Below, piece after piece: positions 23,301 through 34,361 of a stretch of DNA of 64,000 bases. Location: contig JACATO010000320.1 in assembly GCA_018389105.1 (NCBI GenBank), positions 930,001-994,000 of the forward strand, given 5' to 3'. A program made the position numbers and the translations under genes. How positions within the stretch are numbered: position 1 is the stretch's first letter; each line of letters starts with the position of its first letter. The notes beneath the pieces are model-generated. The model was not told the origin of the DNA. It worked only from the letters and a program-made list of their open reading frames with translations, and did not search any database. Source of the stretch: Nautilus pompilius (lineage: Eukaryota > Mollusca > Cephalopoda > Nautilida > Nautilidae).

Positions 23301-24634
23301 AATTGTCAAGGCTTTTCGCAACATCCCTGGCAAGTTTCTGAAGCTTCTCATTTTAAAAACTATTGCAGTGATAGATTAGTCCAGTTGTCTCATGATGGGG
23401 TTCTACAACTATAGATTTACTTATTTATTTTATTAAAGGAAACTGCTGTTTTGTAGCTATATGCAAATTATTACCTGGAGGCTTGTTTTCATCATTAATT
23501 ACTGTTGAATTGTAATTTTTTACAACTTGCTGAAGAAAGCGATAGATAATGGGCATGTTCTGATAGCAAATTAGAATTAAGGCAGATCAGTTGTGAGTGC
23601 AATGACAAAATTACACCAATTTCTTCACTGAGAATGAAAATTGTTTTGTTGCTGTTCTTTTTCTTGTCATATTATTACAAGAAAGGTAGTTATGGCTTTA
23701 TATAAGACTCTAGAAGAAAGAACCTTATCTTTTAAACTGATTTACACATTATTTGCAGTTTGTATTTTTAGCCATAGATAACCTAATGTTGGCTTTTGCA
23801 GAATAAACACTTAGTTATTTTAAAAACATTTTGCAATAGTTTATTCAAACTCAAGTCTGATATTTTAAATTATTCAAATGTCTTATTAAGGAAAACAATT
23901 CATGACTTTTTGTAAAATGTTTGTCACTCCTTCCTTGACCAAAATTCATACTCATTACAAATATATTAAACAACTAAACTAGTTAAGACAGGTTTAAAGG
24001 ATGCTATTTAAGTATAGTTGAGTTGTGTAAAAGACTAGCCTTTTCTCTTTATTATTGTAAGAAATATTAAATAATCTATTAAAACACTGACATGGGTACA
24101 CACACATTTTCTAATAAAGTAATCAGCTTTGGCAATAGAATAAACTACTGAATTACTTTTCAGTCAAACCCAAATCTCTCAGTAGTGATGCTTTTTTTTT
24201 TTTTTAGAGACTTCCACTTTTCATATTAAAGCTTCATGCATAGAATGGAATGCTAGAAACTTAGAATTTGCAGCATTTAATTAGTGGTTTTCAGTTTGTT
24301 TAAATTATATATTTACCTCAGGTCTGCCTCTTTAAATGGCAAAAAAAATTACAAACATTAATTGTCCACTACATGCTGAAAAATGGTTCAGTTGATGTAA
24401 AGGGCTGAAATTTGTATCAGGATGTAACAGATTTCTCGAAAAACTAATGAAAATACACAATTGAAATCATCTGAAACTGTCAAATTTCTTAAAAACAGAA
24501 AAATAATTTTTGACAATCAAATAAAAATAACAAAGGTTTAAATTTTTGTCAAGGCATAACAATCTTGAGGAAATGTCCTAACAATATTTTCTAGTAGTTG
24601 AAAGTGATCGTATCCTAGAGCAATTTCAGTTAAG

Positions 24635-24670
<36 letters not shown>

Positions 24671-27600
24671 CTAATGTGAATTTGCATCAGAATGTTTCCT
24701 ATTTCCAGCAGTTGATATCAATAAAATACTTATGCCAGCAGCACAGTAAGAAGACAGAAGGGCAGTTTAGCAATGTTTGTTTTTTAATGAAGTTCCAAAT
24801 AATTCTCTCGTAACTGTTCTTTTGGATAGTTATGTCCATATTTATCTGTAGCAGCAACGAAGTTCTATCATCCTTTCTGAACACTTTACTAAGTAATACC
24901 GATTATATTTGTCACCACTTTGCATAACAACTGTCATTCAAAATAATTTAACAACAAGCTATTTTTTGTGCGTGCGCACTCATCCTCGGAATGGAGACGT
25001 CTTAATGAGAAGAAATTACTTTTGCTGCTGCTGCTGCTTTATGTTTGCAATCTATAATTGTAATACTAATATCCTTTGCTGAGATATCTGTGCTTTGATT
25101 TTTGCTTATACCATCTATTTTTCTCTTGATAAGCATCCTTTTGTTGTTTTGTAAGTTCATTTTCTTTCATTCATTGCTTGCTTCTATTTTCACTCAAGTT
25201 CAATCTTTATTCTTAGGATTGCTTCTCACCTTGCTTGTCTTTGGCATCTTTTTTCTCTTAATATCTAAATATTTTAAACCTGAAAAATATACAAGTTTAT
25301 GCCTTGACATTGGCACTTATGAACAGATCTGACAGTTTTGAATATAAAGAGCAGGAAGAAAATATTTTTTAAATAAAAGGTGATGCATATTTTTTACTTT
25401 CACAAGATAAAGATAGATAGTATTTAACTGTTGTTGGAAGTCATCAATACTTAAAAGATGAATTATGTAACAGCATATCATTTTCTGCAAATGTGGAAAT
25501 TGCATAACTTCTAATGCATCTAAACTGGGTTTCATATAATTTTTTAAGATCCAGAAGAGCTTCTGTTTTAAAATTATATATTTGAAAATCAAAAAAATAG
25601 CACATAGCCTGAGTTGATGCCATGATGAATTTTCAACATGACTTTATAAAAGTGACCTTCTTGGTGAGCATTTAAAATGGAAGGTTCTTTGCAAAAATGT
25701 TCGTATTCCAATTGAATATTTAACTTACAAGTGTAATATAAATTTCAATGAACACATTTTGCTTTATAGTTTTAAAAAAAAAATTGTATTTTAAGGTATA
25801 GCAACAGTGAATGTGAAACATCTCAACCTTTTGAAGTTGGCTCCTGGTGGACATGTAGGAAGATTCTGCATTTGGACTGAAACCGCTTTTGAACAACTGA
25901 ACAAGCTCTATGGGACGTGGAAGAAAGCTTCCTCACTTAAGAAAGGCTACCAGTAAGTTTTGGTTAAACAAAATTTGACTTGTTTGTAAACTAAAATAAA
26001 ACCTGGGATTGTCTAGGTATAACAAAATGGGGGAGTTGCTCTCAAACTGTGCAAGCACTGAGCCACTGCAGTTTTTTGCTGTTCATATTGACAAACGATG
26101 CATAATGAATTGTGCTGCTGCTGTGTTGACCTAAATGGAGATTGGATAATTTGTGCAAAGCAGAATGCAAACATTTTTAGTGGAAATGCTAACACACACC
26201 TGCTTGGCTCACTTTGTTTCTGGTATTTTTTGTAGCCTCAGGCTTGTTCTGATATGTAAGTATGATGTAGTCAGTACTCCTTAATTAAAAGTCTGATGCA
26301 GAATATAAAATGAAATATTTAAACTTGCCCTGCAAAAAAGTTATTTTTCTGCACACATCCTTCTAGAAAATATAAGCTTTGTAGCTTTTAATAGCTCTGA
26401 TGGTGTCTTTCTCAACACTTTTTATTATTGTTGCTTAATGATATATTAGTTTTGTTGTTTTTGTTTTTATCCAGTCTGTAAGGTTTGCAGTGGTGGTACT
26501 TTTCATATTTACAATTTTGCATTCACATAGAAAAGAACTAACAAACATTGGATAGATTACCTTCTTCCCCCTCCCCATACCACTGAAAAATCTATCTAGT
26601 GGATTTGGTGCATTTTTGAGAATCTTCTCTATTTGTGTCATAAGCAGTCTGTTATCTATATTTGAGATGATTCCTAGGCATATACAATTTATAATTTCTA
26701 GTAGATTCTACTATTAGAGTGAATGAATGAGTTTCCACATTTGCTGTTCAGAAAATTTTTTGGTTGACTGCAGAAAATGCATGTCTGAATAAATTTTACG
26801 AACCAAAAAATCATAAAATGACTTAGCATAAAGTTTAGTCATTTAAATGAAAAGGGAAAATTAAAGGGAAAATGTAATAGTATGAAAAGAAAAAATTTAG
26901 AGTAAAATTTCTTTAATTTTCTGTGTCATTAATTTTGACACTAAGTTTGCCATCCTCACTTTGAAAACTCAGCAGACTACTGAATTATAGTTATGTTTAA
27001 CTGTTACAGGTGCTTTTATCATTGGTACTGAAATTTTATTATAGAAGAATTCACATTGCATATTAATTGTTGCATAACTTTTCAAAAACACTAGCTAATG
27101 CAAACTGCTGTGAGAGAGATTTATCAGGGAGGCCAGTGAACAAAAAATACACTGACTAAACTTATGGAATTTGTCTGATCAATCGCTAAACTATGGCAGA
27201 GTTTTGTTGTTGGATTTTTGTTTCATCCCTGGACAACTGCAGTGGATGGTGTCTACGAAAATGTGGAGATAAATTTGATGTTTTGCTTCCAGCACATTTA
27301 ACTACATAACGACAATGGCAAATTACAACATTCATTTTAATGATGTGATCAGATTGTTTAACTAACATCTTTTATAATCTTTGCATACAGAAATGTAATT
27401 AGATGGTTATAAGTACATATTCTACTAATTTTGTGGCGAGTACATCTGTAAAATTAATTTTTTTGAATAAGATTTTAAGAAAAAAATTAAATTGTGTGTT
27501 TAATATCATTAAATTCATGACAAGATTATAGTGGACCCTCAATCTAACGGACTATATGGAGGGAAAGGTGGTCTGTTAGATCCAAAAGTCTGTTAGACAA

Positions 27601-30600
27601 AAAAAAAAACAGTACACAATTAAAATTTAAAAAAAAAAAAAAAAAACTTTTATTTTAGGCATTTTTTCAAGGATTGTTTCAGCAGTTATAGTATAGTGCT
27701 CATATCAGAGAAACTTCCAAGACTGGAACCAGCTCGAACATGGAAGAAGTTGCTCCTGGATTTACTATGCTGCTTTCAATAGACTCTAGGGCTGGTTTAA
27801 AGAAGCACTTGATCTCCGGAACTGCTCATGAATTAATCTCTCTGAGTTCTCAAATGTTCATAATAAGACTGCATTGCAACATAAGAGGTTTGTTCAATGA
27901 AATTTATCACAGAATCAAGGCTGTCCCTGCACTCTGAATGCTTTTAAAGACTTTTCTCTGGTCTCATCTTCCTCTTCATTCTCCAAGTCGTCTTCTAGAG
28001 TAGCAATAGATACATCAATGGCTATTTCTTCCAAAAGATTCTCATAATCAGCATCTCTATCAGCAAATTTTCAAAATTCTCAATTGTTGCAGCTGTTTAC
28101 CCAGCCAACTGTATGGTTGTGTGGTCGTCCTTGGAGTCAAAACGTTCAAAAATCTATAATAACAACATGGCCAAATGAGCTGATTCCAGCAATTTACATG
28201 GGTTTGCACTTTGATGTCCTTCCAAGTACTATTCTAATTGAAGATAGATGACTTAATGTTGTAGCTCTTGATTTTCTGAAAAATTCTCTTGAATCTTCAA
28301 CTTGATCCTCTATTCCTTCCAACACTACCATAACTTCATCCAAAAACTTTATTCTATAAAGCTTGCATGCCAGTATGTTTCCTGTGGCAGGCTGAAACAG
28401 TTGATTTTTTTTTTTTTTTTCCCATCTGTACTGCATATTGTTGTTAGGTTAAGATGAGAAGGAGCATTATCAAGAATTAATATGGCCTTCATGTCTTCAG
28501 GGATTATCTTCAAGACTTCGGTCTGAGATTTGCTAACTTTTGGATCAAAGTGATGATGAAATCTGTCTCTGGTGATGTCTTGAGTAAACCAGACATTTAG
28601 AGAGTTGTAGTAAAGCACAGGGAGCCTAGTCATACAGTCCAGAATTCTGCATTAGCAGAGAGAAGTGCAGAAATTCTCCTTGCTGATCTTTGTCAGATGT
28701 TGAATACTCAACTTATAGCCTGAGTATTTACTGGTAAAGACTTCAAAAAATAACCCAGTTTCATCTGCATTATACACACGGCTCAAAGCACAATCCTCAT
28801 TCTTGTGATATCACTAAGTTTTTATTTGAATGGTTCAACACTTTCAACATCAGCACTTAATGATTTTCTTGTCACAAATGTTATGCCTCCTATGAAAATT
28901 CCATAATCAACCACTGTTTTCAGTAAAATTTGGAATCTTTAAATCCTTTGAAAGTCTTTCTGCAGCAGACTATTTCTACATCACGAAGACCAACACTGCT
29001 AGAGTTCTGTTGGACATACCATTTGTAAATAGCCTCTTCCAATTTTGCATCACTAGCTTGCTTTGTTTTTTCTAGATTACACACTACCTTTTTAGTTCAC
29101 ATCAAATTAAATTTCTTAAGCTTATCTTTGCTTCACTTTGTCAGACATTGTTTTGCAACTCCGAACTTCATGACGATAACAATTGATATACCAGCCTCTA
29201 TTTTCTCAACAACCTTTAATTTTTCCGCAATAGGACTTTGCATTTCCTTTTTACTTCACTTGTATTAGGCCATTATTAACAGTTAAAGTAGCTGAAAGGG
29301 CACAAAAATTAATAATTTTAAGGAAGAATTAACAGGAGCTCTGCATCGCTTAGCTGCCAACTACCAATGGCTGATGGAGCTAGAAAAAAACATGGCGATG
29401 CCATCCAAGTCCATTGGATGCAATATCTATTAAACTGAAGGTTTTTGTGTATTTGTGTTTACTAACTTTAGTCATGAAGACTTATGGGTCTCCCCAGTGG
29501 TTATTGTAAACTTTTTAGTTTTACATTAAAAGTATTGGCTAAATATGAAACCAGTTCAACACAAATAAAATTAGTGCATCTAAGTAAAGTGTGAACTGAC
29601 ATTGAATACAGAAGGTTAAATAAAAACTTATTTACAATATACTGCTGGTCTTTATACCATTGTATTACCTAAACACAAAAGTATACCTTAAATCTTTGGT
29701 TGTTGATTGTCCTTGTATTTATATGGCGAATTTTAAATGAAAAAAATATGTACTGATTTACTTTGTGTGCTCTCTTCATTTTTTTTACTTGTCATTTTTC
29801 TGTTGAGTGCAGCTTACCTATGTCCAAGATGATGTTCTCTGATTTGACTCGAATCCTGAAGAGTGGAGAAGTTCAGGGTGCTTTAAGACCACCAGAGTAT
29901 GTATGATACATTATGTCACCAAAGATTAAAGTTTTTTGTGAAGAGATGTGGAGTGAACATTTAGATTTCATTTTTTAAATTAAATTTGTTGTTGATAGGT
30001 GTCAATAAGAGTTGCTTTTCTAAAACTATATTTATTGTAAGTTTCATTTTCTTTAAAGATATGTATGAGATTTGATTTATGGATAATCACAATCTCTCTT
30101 AAAAAATTGTTCTAAGAACATTTCAACCATTAGTACTACTTAAATATTTTTCTTTATTAGGGAGTGCTTCAGAAAAAAAAACTACTACACATTAATGGAC
30201 AGAATATCTTTAGTGAGCAAAAATGTAAATCATAATTGTCAAGTGTGGAATTTGATGTGGAGGGTTGAATCACTGATTGGGAGGTTTAGTCTACATAAAT
30301 TTCACTGTGCTGTCTCTTGATGTCATCCATGAAGGTTTTCATGTTCTCCAATAATTATCCCCCTATTTATTTATTTTCAGCAAACGTGTAATGCGATACA
30401 AGCAGAGGAGGAATCCTCTGAAAAACAAATTTCTAATGTCAAAGTTGAATCCTTATCACGATGTTGTTAAGCAGAATGCCATCTTGTTGCAGAAGAAAAA
30501 TATTGAAAAGAAACAAACTGGGGTAAGGCAGTAACTAGTACTAGAAACCCTATTTTAAAGGATTTTTTAACAGTTCTAATCAAAGTTTTTAAAAAATTTC

Positions 30601-33600
30601 TGATAATGTGAGTCTTGTTAATGCAAATTCAGCTTTGTGTAGTAAAGTTATAATATTTTGTGTAAGATTGTCACAAGATATCTTTAGGTAAAAATTATAG
30701 TGAATTTGCTAGCCATCCATTGTTAAAAAGACAAAATGTCTATGGATTGTCATTTTTTTCTTAGAAGTGGCAGTGGATGGATGCTCTAGAAAAGTATAGA
30801 AATTATTATAAGCAAATTTTCCTACCAAGTATCTTTTTAATACTTAATTGATTTGTGCCCTGATTTTTATTGATGGAGGGGGGGGGTGAATATATTTTTG
30901 GATATTTTTTCAATTAATCAAGTATGAAGAAATAAATTGCAAAAATAAATATAAAATATGAGTGTTTTTAAGTAGGCTATAGTAAAATTTGCAGATATTT
31001 TAAGAGCACTTCCATTTCTTGGTTTGCAGTGAACTGAACCTGAACAATACATGCTAAAATGTTGATTTAAAAAACAAATACTTGACTAATGCATGAAATG
31101 TTCTGATATTGCTCTCTAATGATATCCAGTCATTCTGTACGTGTTGAACATTGGCAAGAGCGATAACTATTGCAGAAGTTAGGTGAATTGAACTTTCTCC
31201 CACCCTGGTAGTTACAGTAGAATTTTATGAAGATTCAAAGATGTGAAATGACCAGCACTTCAGTGTTGGGCACTGCTGGGGCTTTTAAGCAACCAGTAAG
31301 TCATGGGTTTCAAGACTGGCTCAAGCCATTTGAACAATAAAATTGCATTTGAAGATTCATTGCACACTTTTGTCCACAAGACTAAACCCCTGGTTTGGAG
31401 GAGGTTTTCAAACAAAATGTTGGCTCGTTAGTTAGTTTTATAGCTATACAATTGCTTACCTTTGTAATCAAAGATGGCATTCAAATCTGCAAACACCTGG
31501 GTGTGTGAGCTTGTTTATACTATAGGAGCTGGTAACTGGTGTCAAGGAATATCTGACCTGACAAGTTATTGCCAAGAAAACCCTACCAGAACTTCATTTT
31601 TAGATGGTCGGGGGACCCTTTCTACCCACAGTTTTATTAGTACTAATAGGATGATGGGGAAAGCTCTTTCCCTTACTCAGTTTCTTTGTGTCACACTGCC
31701 AAATAATTTTATTTTTAACTTGATGAAAGCTTAAACAGGCGTCTAGTCAAAAGCTCACATTTGCATGTAAGGAGTATCAGAATGCTGTCTTTTATCTGAA
31801 ATTCCAGGTTCATTAGAATAAAAAAAAATTTGAATAAAATTGCATAATGTTTAAAATGCTGCAACATTTAATGCTATTGTGTTTTTGTAGTTACCAGCAA
31901 GTGTGAATATTCTGGGGGTGGGGTATTAATATATCTTTCAGTGGTTTCTCAAGCAAGATTCATGGAAGTTAAATAGGATGTAAACTAAGAGAAAAAATTC
32001 ACTATTTGTAGTAACAAAAAGAAATGTTTTTTTTCCTTTTGTTTGGAAAAGTGAAAAAAAAAAAAAACGTTTTTAATAGCAGCGCCTGACTAATTTTAAG
32101 GTAGAGTTTCATGTTGAGGCAGAGAACTTTATTTCCACCAAGAAGTAAGGAAAAGAAATGTTCTACAATGTTTATTACATTGTTGATATGATGAGTATTT
32201 ACTTAGTAAAAGTAGTAGTTATCATAAGATATTAATATAGCGACAGAATTACATTTTTAATCCCAATAGTTTCCCTTGACTTATACTCTGAATTTGAAGT
32301 TGTGTAACAGAAATGATTCAAGAAATTGAGGGGGGGGCGATATGTTCATTAGCTAAACTGTGCATACCTTTGAATCAACACCAGTTTAAAATGTTTGAAT
32401 TTCAATGCCAGGTTCTAAACAGCAGCACTTATATTGGTTTATAGCATTGTTTTAAGGTGTGTTGTTACATTTTGAAGGTCTGGTTTCAACTACGTTGCCC
32501 AAAAACAGTATCTTAATGCTTACAAGATTGGCAATGCATCGATAGTTAACTTGGGTCAGCACCCACCGTGCTGCCTAGCAGCACTATCAGAAGTTTAACG
32601 AGAGGCCAGGCCCTAGAAAGGACACTGGCTTATGCTACCTGCTACATGTTGAGTTTCTCCAGTATCCAGGATGTAAATTAAAAAAAAAGGACATTTGGCA
32701 ATGAAGCAATTCTTATTAAAAGCCCAATGATGATATCATGCAGTACAGTAACATTTACATCAAGATCAGAGAGCTTGTATGTTCACATGCATCTCAGACA
32801 TGTGTCAAAATCAGGATTAAGAAGTAAATTATGCTAGAATTAGCTATAGTATTCAGTTTGCTGATCCATAGCAAAATTTTTAGTACATCAATAAAATGTT
32901 TTTGGATAAAACAAACCAAATTTTGCAGGTTTCTGATTTAGATAGCTAATCCTCTGAATACTATAACACCAAAACTGAAAACCCATGTGGGGTAGGTATT
33001 GCAACAATGGCACTGGTCTTGGAATTGTATACTCTAAACAAAAATGTTGTTTCAAGTTTATATTTACCTTGAATAAGCACAAGATATAAATTCTATTTAT
33101 GAATTTTCATTTTTATCAAAATACATCCAGGAAGAAAATGAATAAGCATTTCAAACCACCAGGCAATGTGTATATTTTTAGTGAATAATGAAGCACATGG
33201 GAAACAGATCCATGTAACAAGACCACGATTGTGTGTGAAGAAGAAAAGTAGCAAACTTTTCATTATATAAAAAAACGAAAATGCAGCTTAAATTAAGAGA
33301 GATTTTAAAGAAATAATATACTGGGATTTTCTAGCTTGTAAGCTTTTAGTCAATTTGAAACAAAAAGGAAATTTATTTCAATTCAAAACCTTGTAATAGA
33401 GTTAGGGTACAGAAAATAGTCTAAGTGGAAGTGCTCAATTAGTAATTATTTCAAATTTATATTTTAAAAAATATTATGCATGTTAATTTTATATATTATA
33501 TTCTGTAAGAGTGAAATAGTGAGCTGCTTCTAGTTGTTTTGAGCTAATGGTATGCAATCAAGGAAAACCTGTTTCAGCATAACGCTAACCTCAGGCCATC

Positions 33601-34327
33601 ATAGGGCACGGCAGGAGTGGGGTGTAGACCATGTGGGGTGTTCTGTGAAAGTCTGGACTTCTGCACTTTTCAGGGACAGATCCACATTTTGTCTACAGGT
33701 TGACATACTGGAGTGTGGAGATGGCCTGGTGGGAGGTTAAGATTTCATTGTTCCCATCAAGCCAGGATTGTGTACTGCTTCAGGTAGACTATCATCCATA
33801 TGGAGTGTGCAGCTCATTGTCTAAACCTTACTTCCAGGAACTTGATGATACCTTCATAGAACAATAAGATCTGGACCAGAGGCTCTCTCACAAAATGATA
33901 GTAAATGAGTTTTTAAACAGTAATGTCAGTTTTTACACACCTTGATAACTAAAATCTTTGGTTTTGATGGCTGGCTATTTTACAGACCCATTGTGATGCA
34001 TTTAATGGTATCTTTGAGATTTGCCAACATTAATCTCTTTAAAGTATAATTTATTCCAGTTTCGTTTTTCTTATGGTACCTCAACATTGTCAGCGGTACT
34101 GCATTTATTATTACTTTTCTGTCTTTTGTTGATTCTGATGAAAAGTTTCTTTTGCATTTAGAAAAAGAACTAATAATACTTTAATTTTTTAAAAAAATAT
34201 AAACCCTTTTTTATTTTTATTTTTTTAGAAATATGCGAAAATGAAGGCAAAACGCAAAACTAAAGCTCGGGCTACCATGAGGGCTAGAATGGCTGCGGAG
34301 AAGAAGAAGAAAAAAGAAACTGCTTAA
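14323..34327 (+). CDS. RPL4: 60S ribosomal protein L4 (uL4), complete, nine exons
   Basis: uL4 is a large-subunit protein whose extended internal loop lines the peptide exit tunnel. Exons: 14323-14325 (ATG only, preceded by 5'UTR), 15236-15404, 16981-17226, 22177-22301, 23200-23329, 25796-25952, 29813-29896, 30381-30522, 34229-34327. Total 1155 nt including TAA, 384 codons, with every phase compatible. The protein begins [15 protein letters not shown] and contains [16 protein letters not shown] and [15 protein letters not shown], near-invariant in eukaryotic L4. It is shorter than vertebrate L4 (about 427) because the lysine/alanine-rich C-terminal extension is reduced to a basic tail. Intron 5 has a GC donor; intron 3 hosts snoRNAs. 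Confidence 0.97.
14326..15235 (+). other. RPL4 intron 1
   Basis: GC-rich first intron continuing the CpG region; donor GTGAGT, acceptor TTCAG. It contains overlapping open frames on both strands (for example minus 14965-14597) but none with recognised similarity. Confidence 0.7.
15236..15404 (+). CDS. RPL4: RPL4 exon 2
   Basis: 169 nt. Encodes [14 protein letters not shown] to [10 protein letters not shown]; donor GTATAA after one base of the next codon. Confidence 0.96.
15405..16980 (+). other. RPL4 intron 2
   Basis: AT-rich at both ends, with a less AT-rich block at about 16040-16800 that looks like an old inserted repeat. I recognise no transposase or RNA gene there. Confidence 0.5.
16981..17226 (+). 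CDS. RPL4: RPL4 exon 3
   Basis: 246 nt. Encodes [15 protein letters not shown], then [19 protein letters not shown] (the L4 tunnel loop) and a block ending LVMSK. Acceptor GTTTAG, donor GTATTT. Confidence 0.97.
18856..20703. repeat. Long inverted repeat (arms about 400 bp, spacer about 1 kb)
   Basis: The left arm (about 18856-19250) and the reverse complement of the right arm (about 20300-20703) align along their length. Shared blocks include TACCTGTAACAACTTGTCC, CTCCTAAATAT/CCCCTAAATAT, and CATTTTTGTATATTTTAAGC against CATTTTGGTATATTTTTAGC. Arms are diverged, with many substitutions. The central kilobase shows no clear transposase. It is either a DNA transposon with long terminal inverted repeats or a fold-back element. 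It lies in RPL4 intron 3. Confidence 0.8.
20933..21005 (+). ncRNA. SNORD18: C/D-box snoRNA of U18 (SNORD18) type, intact copy
   Basis: The terminal stem GACAATGC (20933-20940) pairs perfectly with GCATTGTC (20998-21005). Box C is TTGATGA (20942-20948) and box D is CTGA (20994-20997). A D'-like TTGA (20966-20969) sits one base after the guide ATGGTCCGTGTT (20953-20964). The guide is an 11-base perfect complement of the 28S rRNA segment AACACGGACCA. It has the same spacing to D' as in vertebrate U18, which directs 2'-O-methylation of 28S Am1313 (human numbering, from memory). Vertebrate U18 also lies in RPL4 introns. The box D' and C' sequences are degenerate. Confidence 0.88.
20953..22078 (+). 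repeat. Recent tandem duplication, units of 553 and 558 bp
   Basis: Unit 1 (20953-21505) and unit 2 (21506-22063) differ by only about eight substitutions and one 5-bp expansion of a GATT run near 21745. The sequence then re-enters the unit for 15 bases (22064-22078, ATGGTCCGTGTTATT) and diverges. The breakpoints coincide with the snoRNA guide. Similar minus-strand ORFs in each unit are by-products of the duplication. Confidence 0.95.
21488..21554 (+). ncRNA. SNORD18: C/D-box snoRNA of U18 type, second (hybrid) copy
   Basis: Box C ATGATGA (21493-21499), guide ATGGTCCGTGTT (21506-21517), D'-like TTGA, box D CTGA (21547-21550). There is a short terminal stem ATGC/GCAT. From the guide onward it matches the first copy; upstream of the guide it matches the third. 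It therefore looks like a hybrid made by the tandem duplication. The weaker stem may reduce processing. Confidence 0.7.
22051..22115 (+). ncRNA. U18-type snoRNA relic or divergent third copy
   Basis: Box C ATGATGA (22051-22057) and the guide ATGGTCCGTGTT (22064-22075) are kept, but the D' position reads TTAA. The rest is unrelated to the other copies, with a CTGA at 22112-22115 as a possible box D. There is no terminal stem. A 9-bp perfect hairpin (GTTATTAAC/GTTAATAAC) overlaps the guide. It lies about 60 bases from the exon 4 acceptor. Probably non-functional. Confidence 0.4.
22177..22301 (+). CDS. RPL4: RPL4 exon 4
   Basis: 125 nt. Encodes [20 protein letters not shown] and ends ...VWSDIEK. 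Acceptor TTTAAG, donor GTAAAT. Confidence 0.96.
22302..23199 (+). other. RPL4 intron 4
   Basis: AT-rich. The only structure noted is a perfect 8-bp hairpin CACCATTT/AAATGGTG near 22950-22970, without snoRNA boxes around it. Confidence 0.6.
23200..23329 (+). CDS. RPL4: RPL4 exon 5, followed by a GC splice donor
   Basis: 130 nt. Encodes [14 protein letters not shown] and ends KAFRNIPG. The junction reads CCTG|GCAAGT, a GC-AG intron. The nearby GT at 23334 would shift the downstream frame, so GC is the only choice that keeps L4. Confidence 0.94.
23330..25795 (+). other. RPL4 intron 5 (GC-AG)
   Basis: Begins GCAAGT and ends TTTTAAG. It holds a 28-base A homopolymer (24641-24668). No gene or recognisable transposon seen. 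Confidence 0.75.
24641..24668 (+). repeat. 28-base A homopolymer
   Basis: Uninterrupted A run in RPL4 intron 5 without flanking gene-like sequence that would mark a retrocopy. Confidence 0.9.
25796..25952 (+). CDS. RPL4: RPL4 exon 6
   Basis: 157 nt. Encodes [20 protein letters not shown] and then [14 protein letters not shown]. Donor GTAAGT after two bases of a codon. Confidence 0.96.
27186..27368 (-). pseudogene. BED zinc-finger remnant of a hAT transposase
   Basis: The minus-strand frame reads [19 protein letters not shown] then [11 protein letters not shown], the C-x2-C ... NL..H....H pattern of a BED finger from ZBED-type hAT elements. The rest of the transposase was not found nearby. 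Confidence 0.6.
27530..29300 (-). pseudogene. Second Tigger/jerky-type element, decayed transposase
   Basis: The left end, after a TA, is AGTGGACCCTCAATCTAACG, typical of Tigger termini. Minus-strand fragments include [12 protein letters not shown] (about 28790-28750), [17 protein letters not shown], and the second aspartate block [12 protein letters not shown] (28490-28440). A degenerate C-terminal part runs to about 28194. Frames are broken in several places. The right end was not identified precisely. It sits in RPL4 intron 6. Confidence 0.8.
29813..29896 (+). CDS. RPL4: RPL4 exon 7
   Basis: 84 nt. Encodes [20 protein letters not shown]; donor GTATGT after two bases of a codon. Confidence 0.95.
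29897..30380 (+). other. RPL4 intron 7
   Basis: Short AT-rich intron ending TTTTCAG. No snoRNA boxes or repeats recognised. Confidence 0.7.
30381..30522 (+). CDS. RPL4: RPL4 exon 8
   Basis: 142 nt. Encodes [17 protein letters not shown] and [14 protein letters not shown], the L4 ...KNPLKN...LNPY block. Donor GTAAGG on a codon boundary. Confidence 0.95.
30523..34228 (+). other. RPL4 intron 8
   Basis: Long AT-rich intron. Blocks near 31180-31740 and 32500-32650 are less AT-rich and may be old dispersed repeats; I could not classify them. The open frame at 31474-31734 has no recognised similarity. Confidence 0.5.
34229..34327 (+). CDS. RPL4: RPL4 exon 9 (last coding exon)
   Basis: 33 codons: 32 residues of a very basic tail ([15 protein letters not shown] then a KKKKK run) and TAA at 34325-34327. 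Acceptor TTTTAG. Confidence 0.95.
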   Translation, partial: KYAKMKAKRKTKARATMRARMAAEKKKKKETA

Positions 34328-34355
34328 ACTGGAATTTGACACTGTTCTTGTCAGG

Positions 34356-34361
34356 AATAAA
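34356..34361 (+). terminator. RPL4 polyadenylation signal
   Basis: AATAAA lies 29 bases after the stop codon, giving the very short 3'UTR usual for ribosomal protein mRNAs. Confidence 0.85.

Larger units (their letters stand above)
25953..29812 (+). other. RPL4 intron 6
   Basis: GTAAGT to GTGCAG. Contains the BED remnant and the Tigger/jerky element; the rest is AT-rich with no feature recognised. Confidence 0.8.

Noticed and set aside
23334-23335. GT after RPL4 exon 5 as the splice donor
   Set aside because: Using it adds bases that shift exon 6 out of the L4 frame and quickly reach wrong sequence.
31270-31325. tRNA-derived SINE (B-box-like GGGTTTCAAGACTGG)
   Set aside because: No matching A box at the right distance and no tail; too weak to call.
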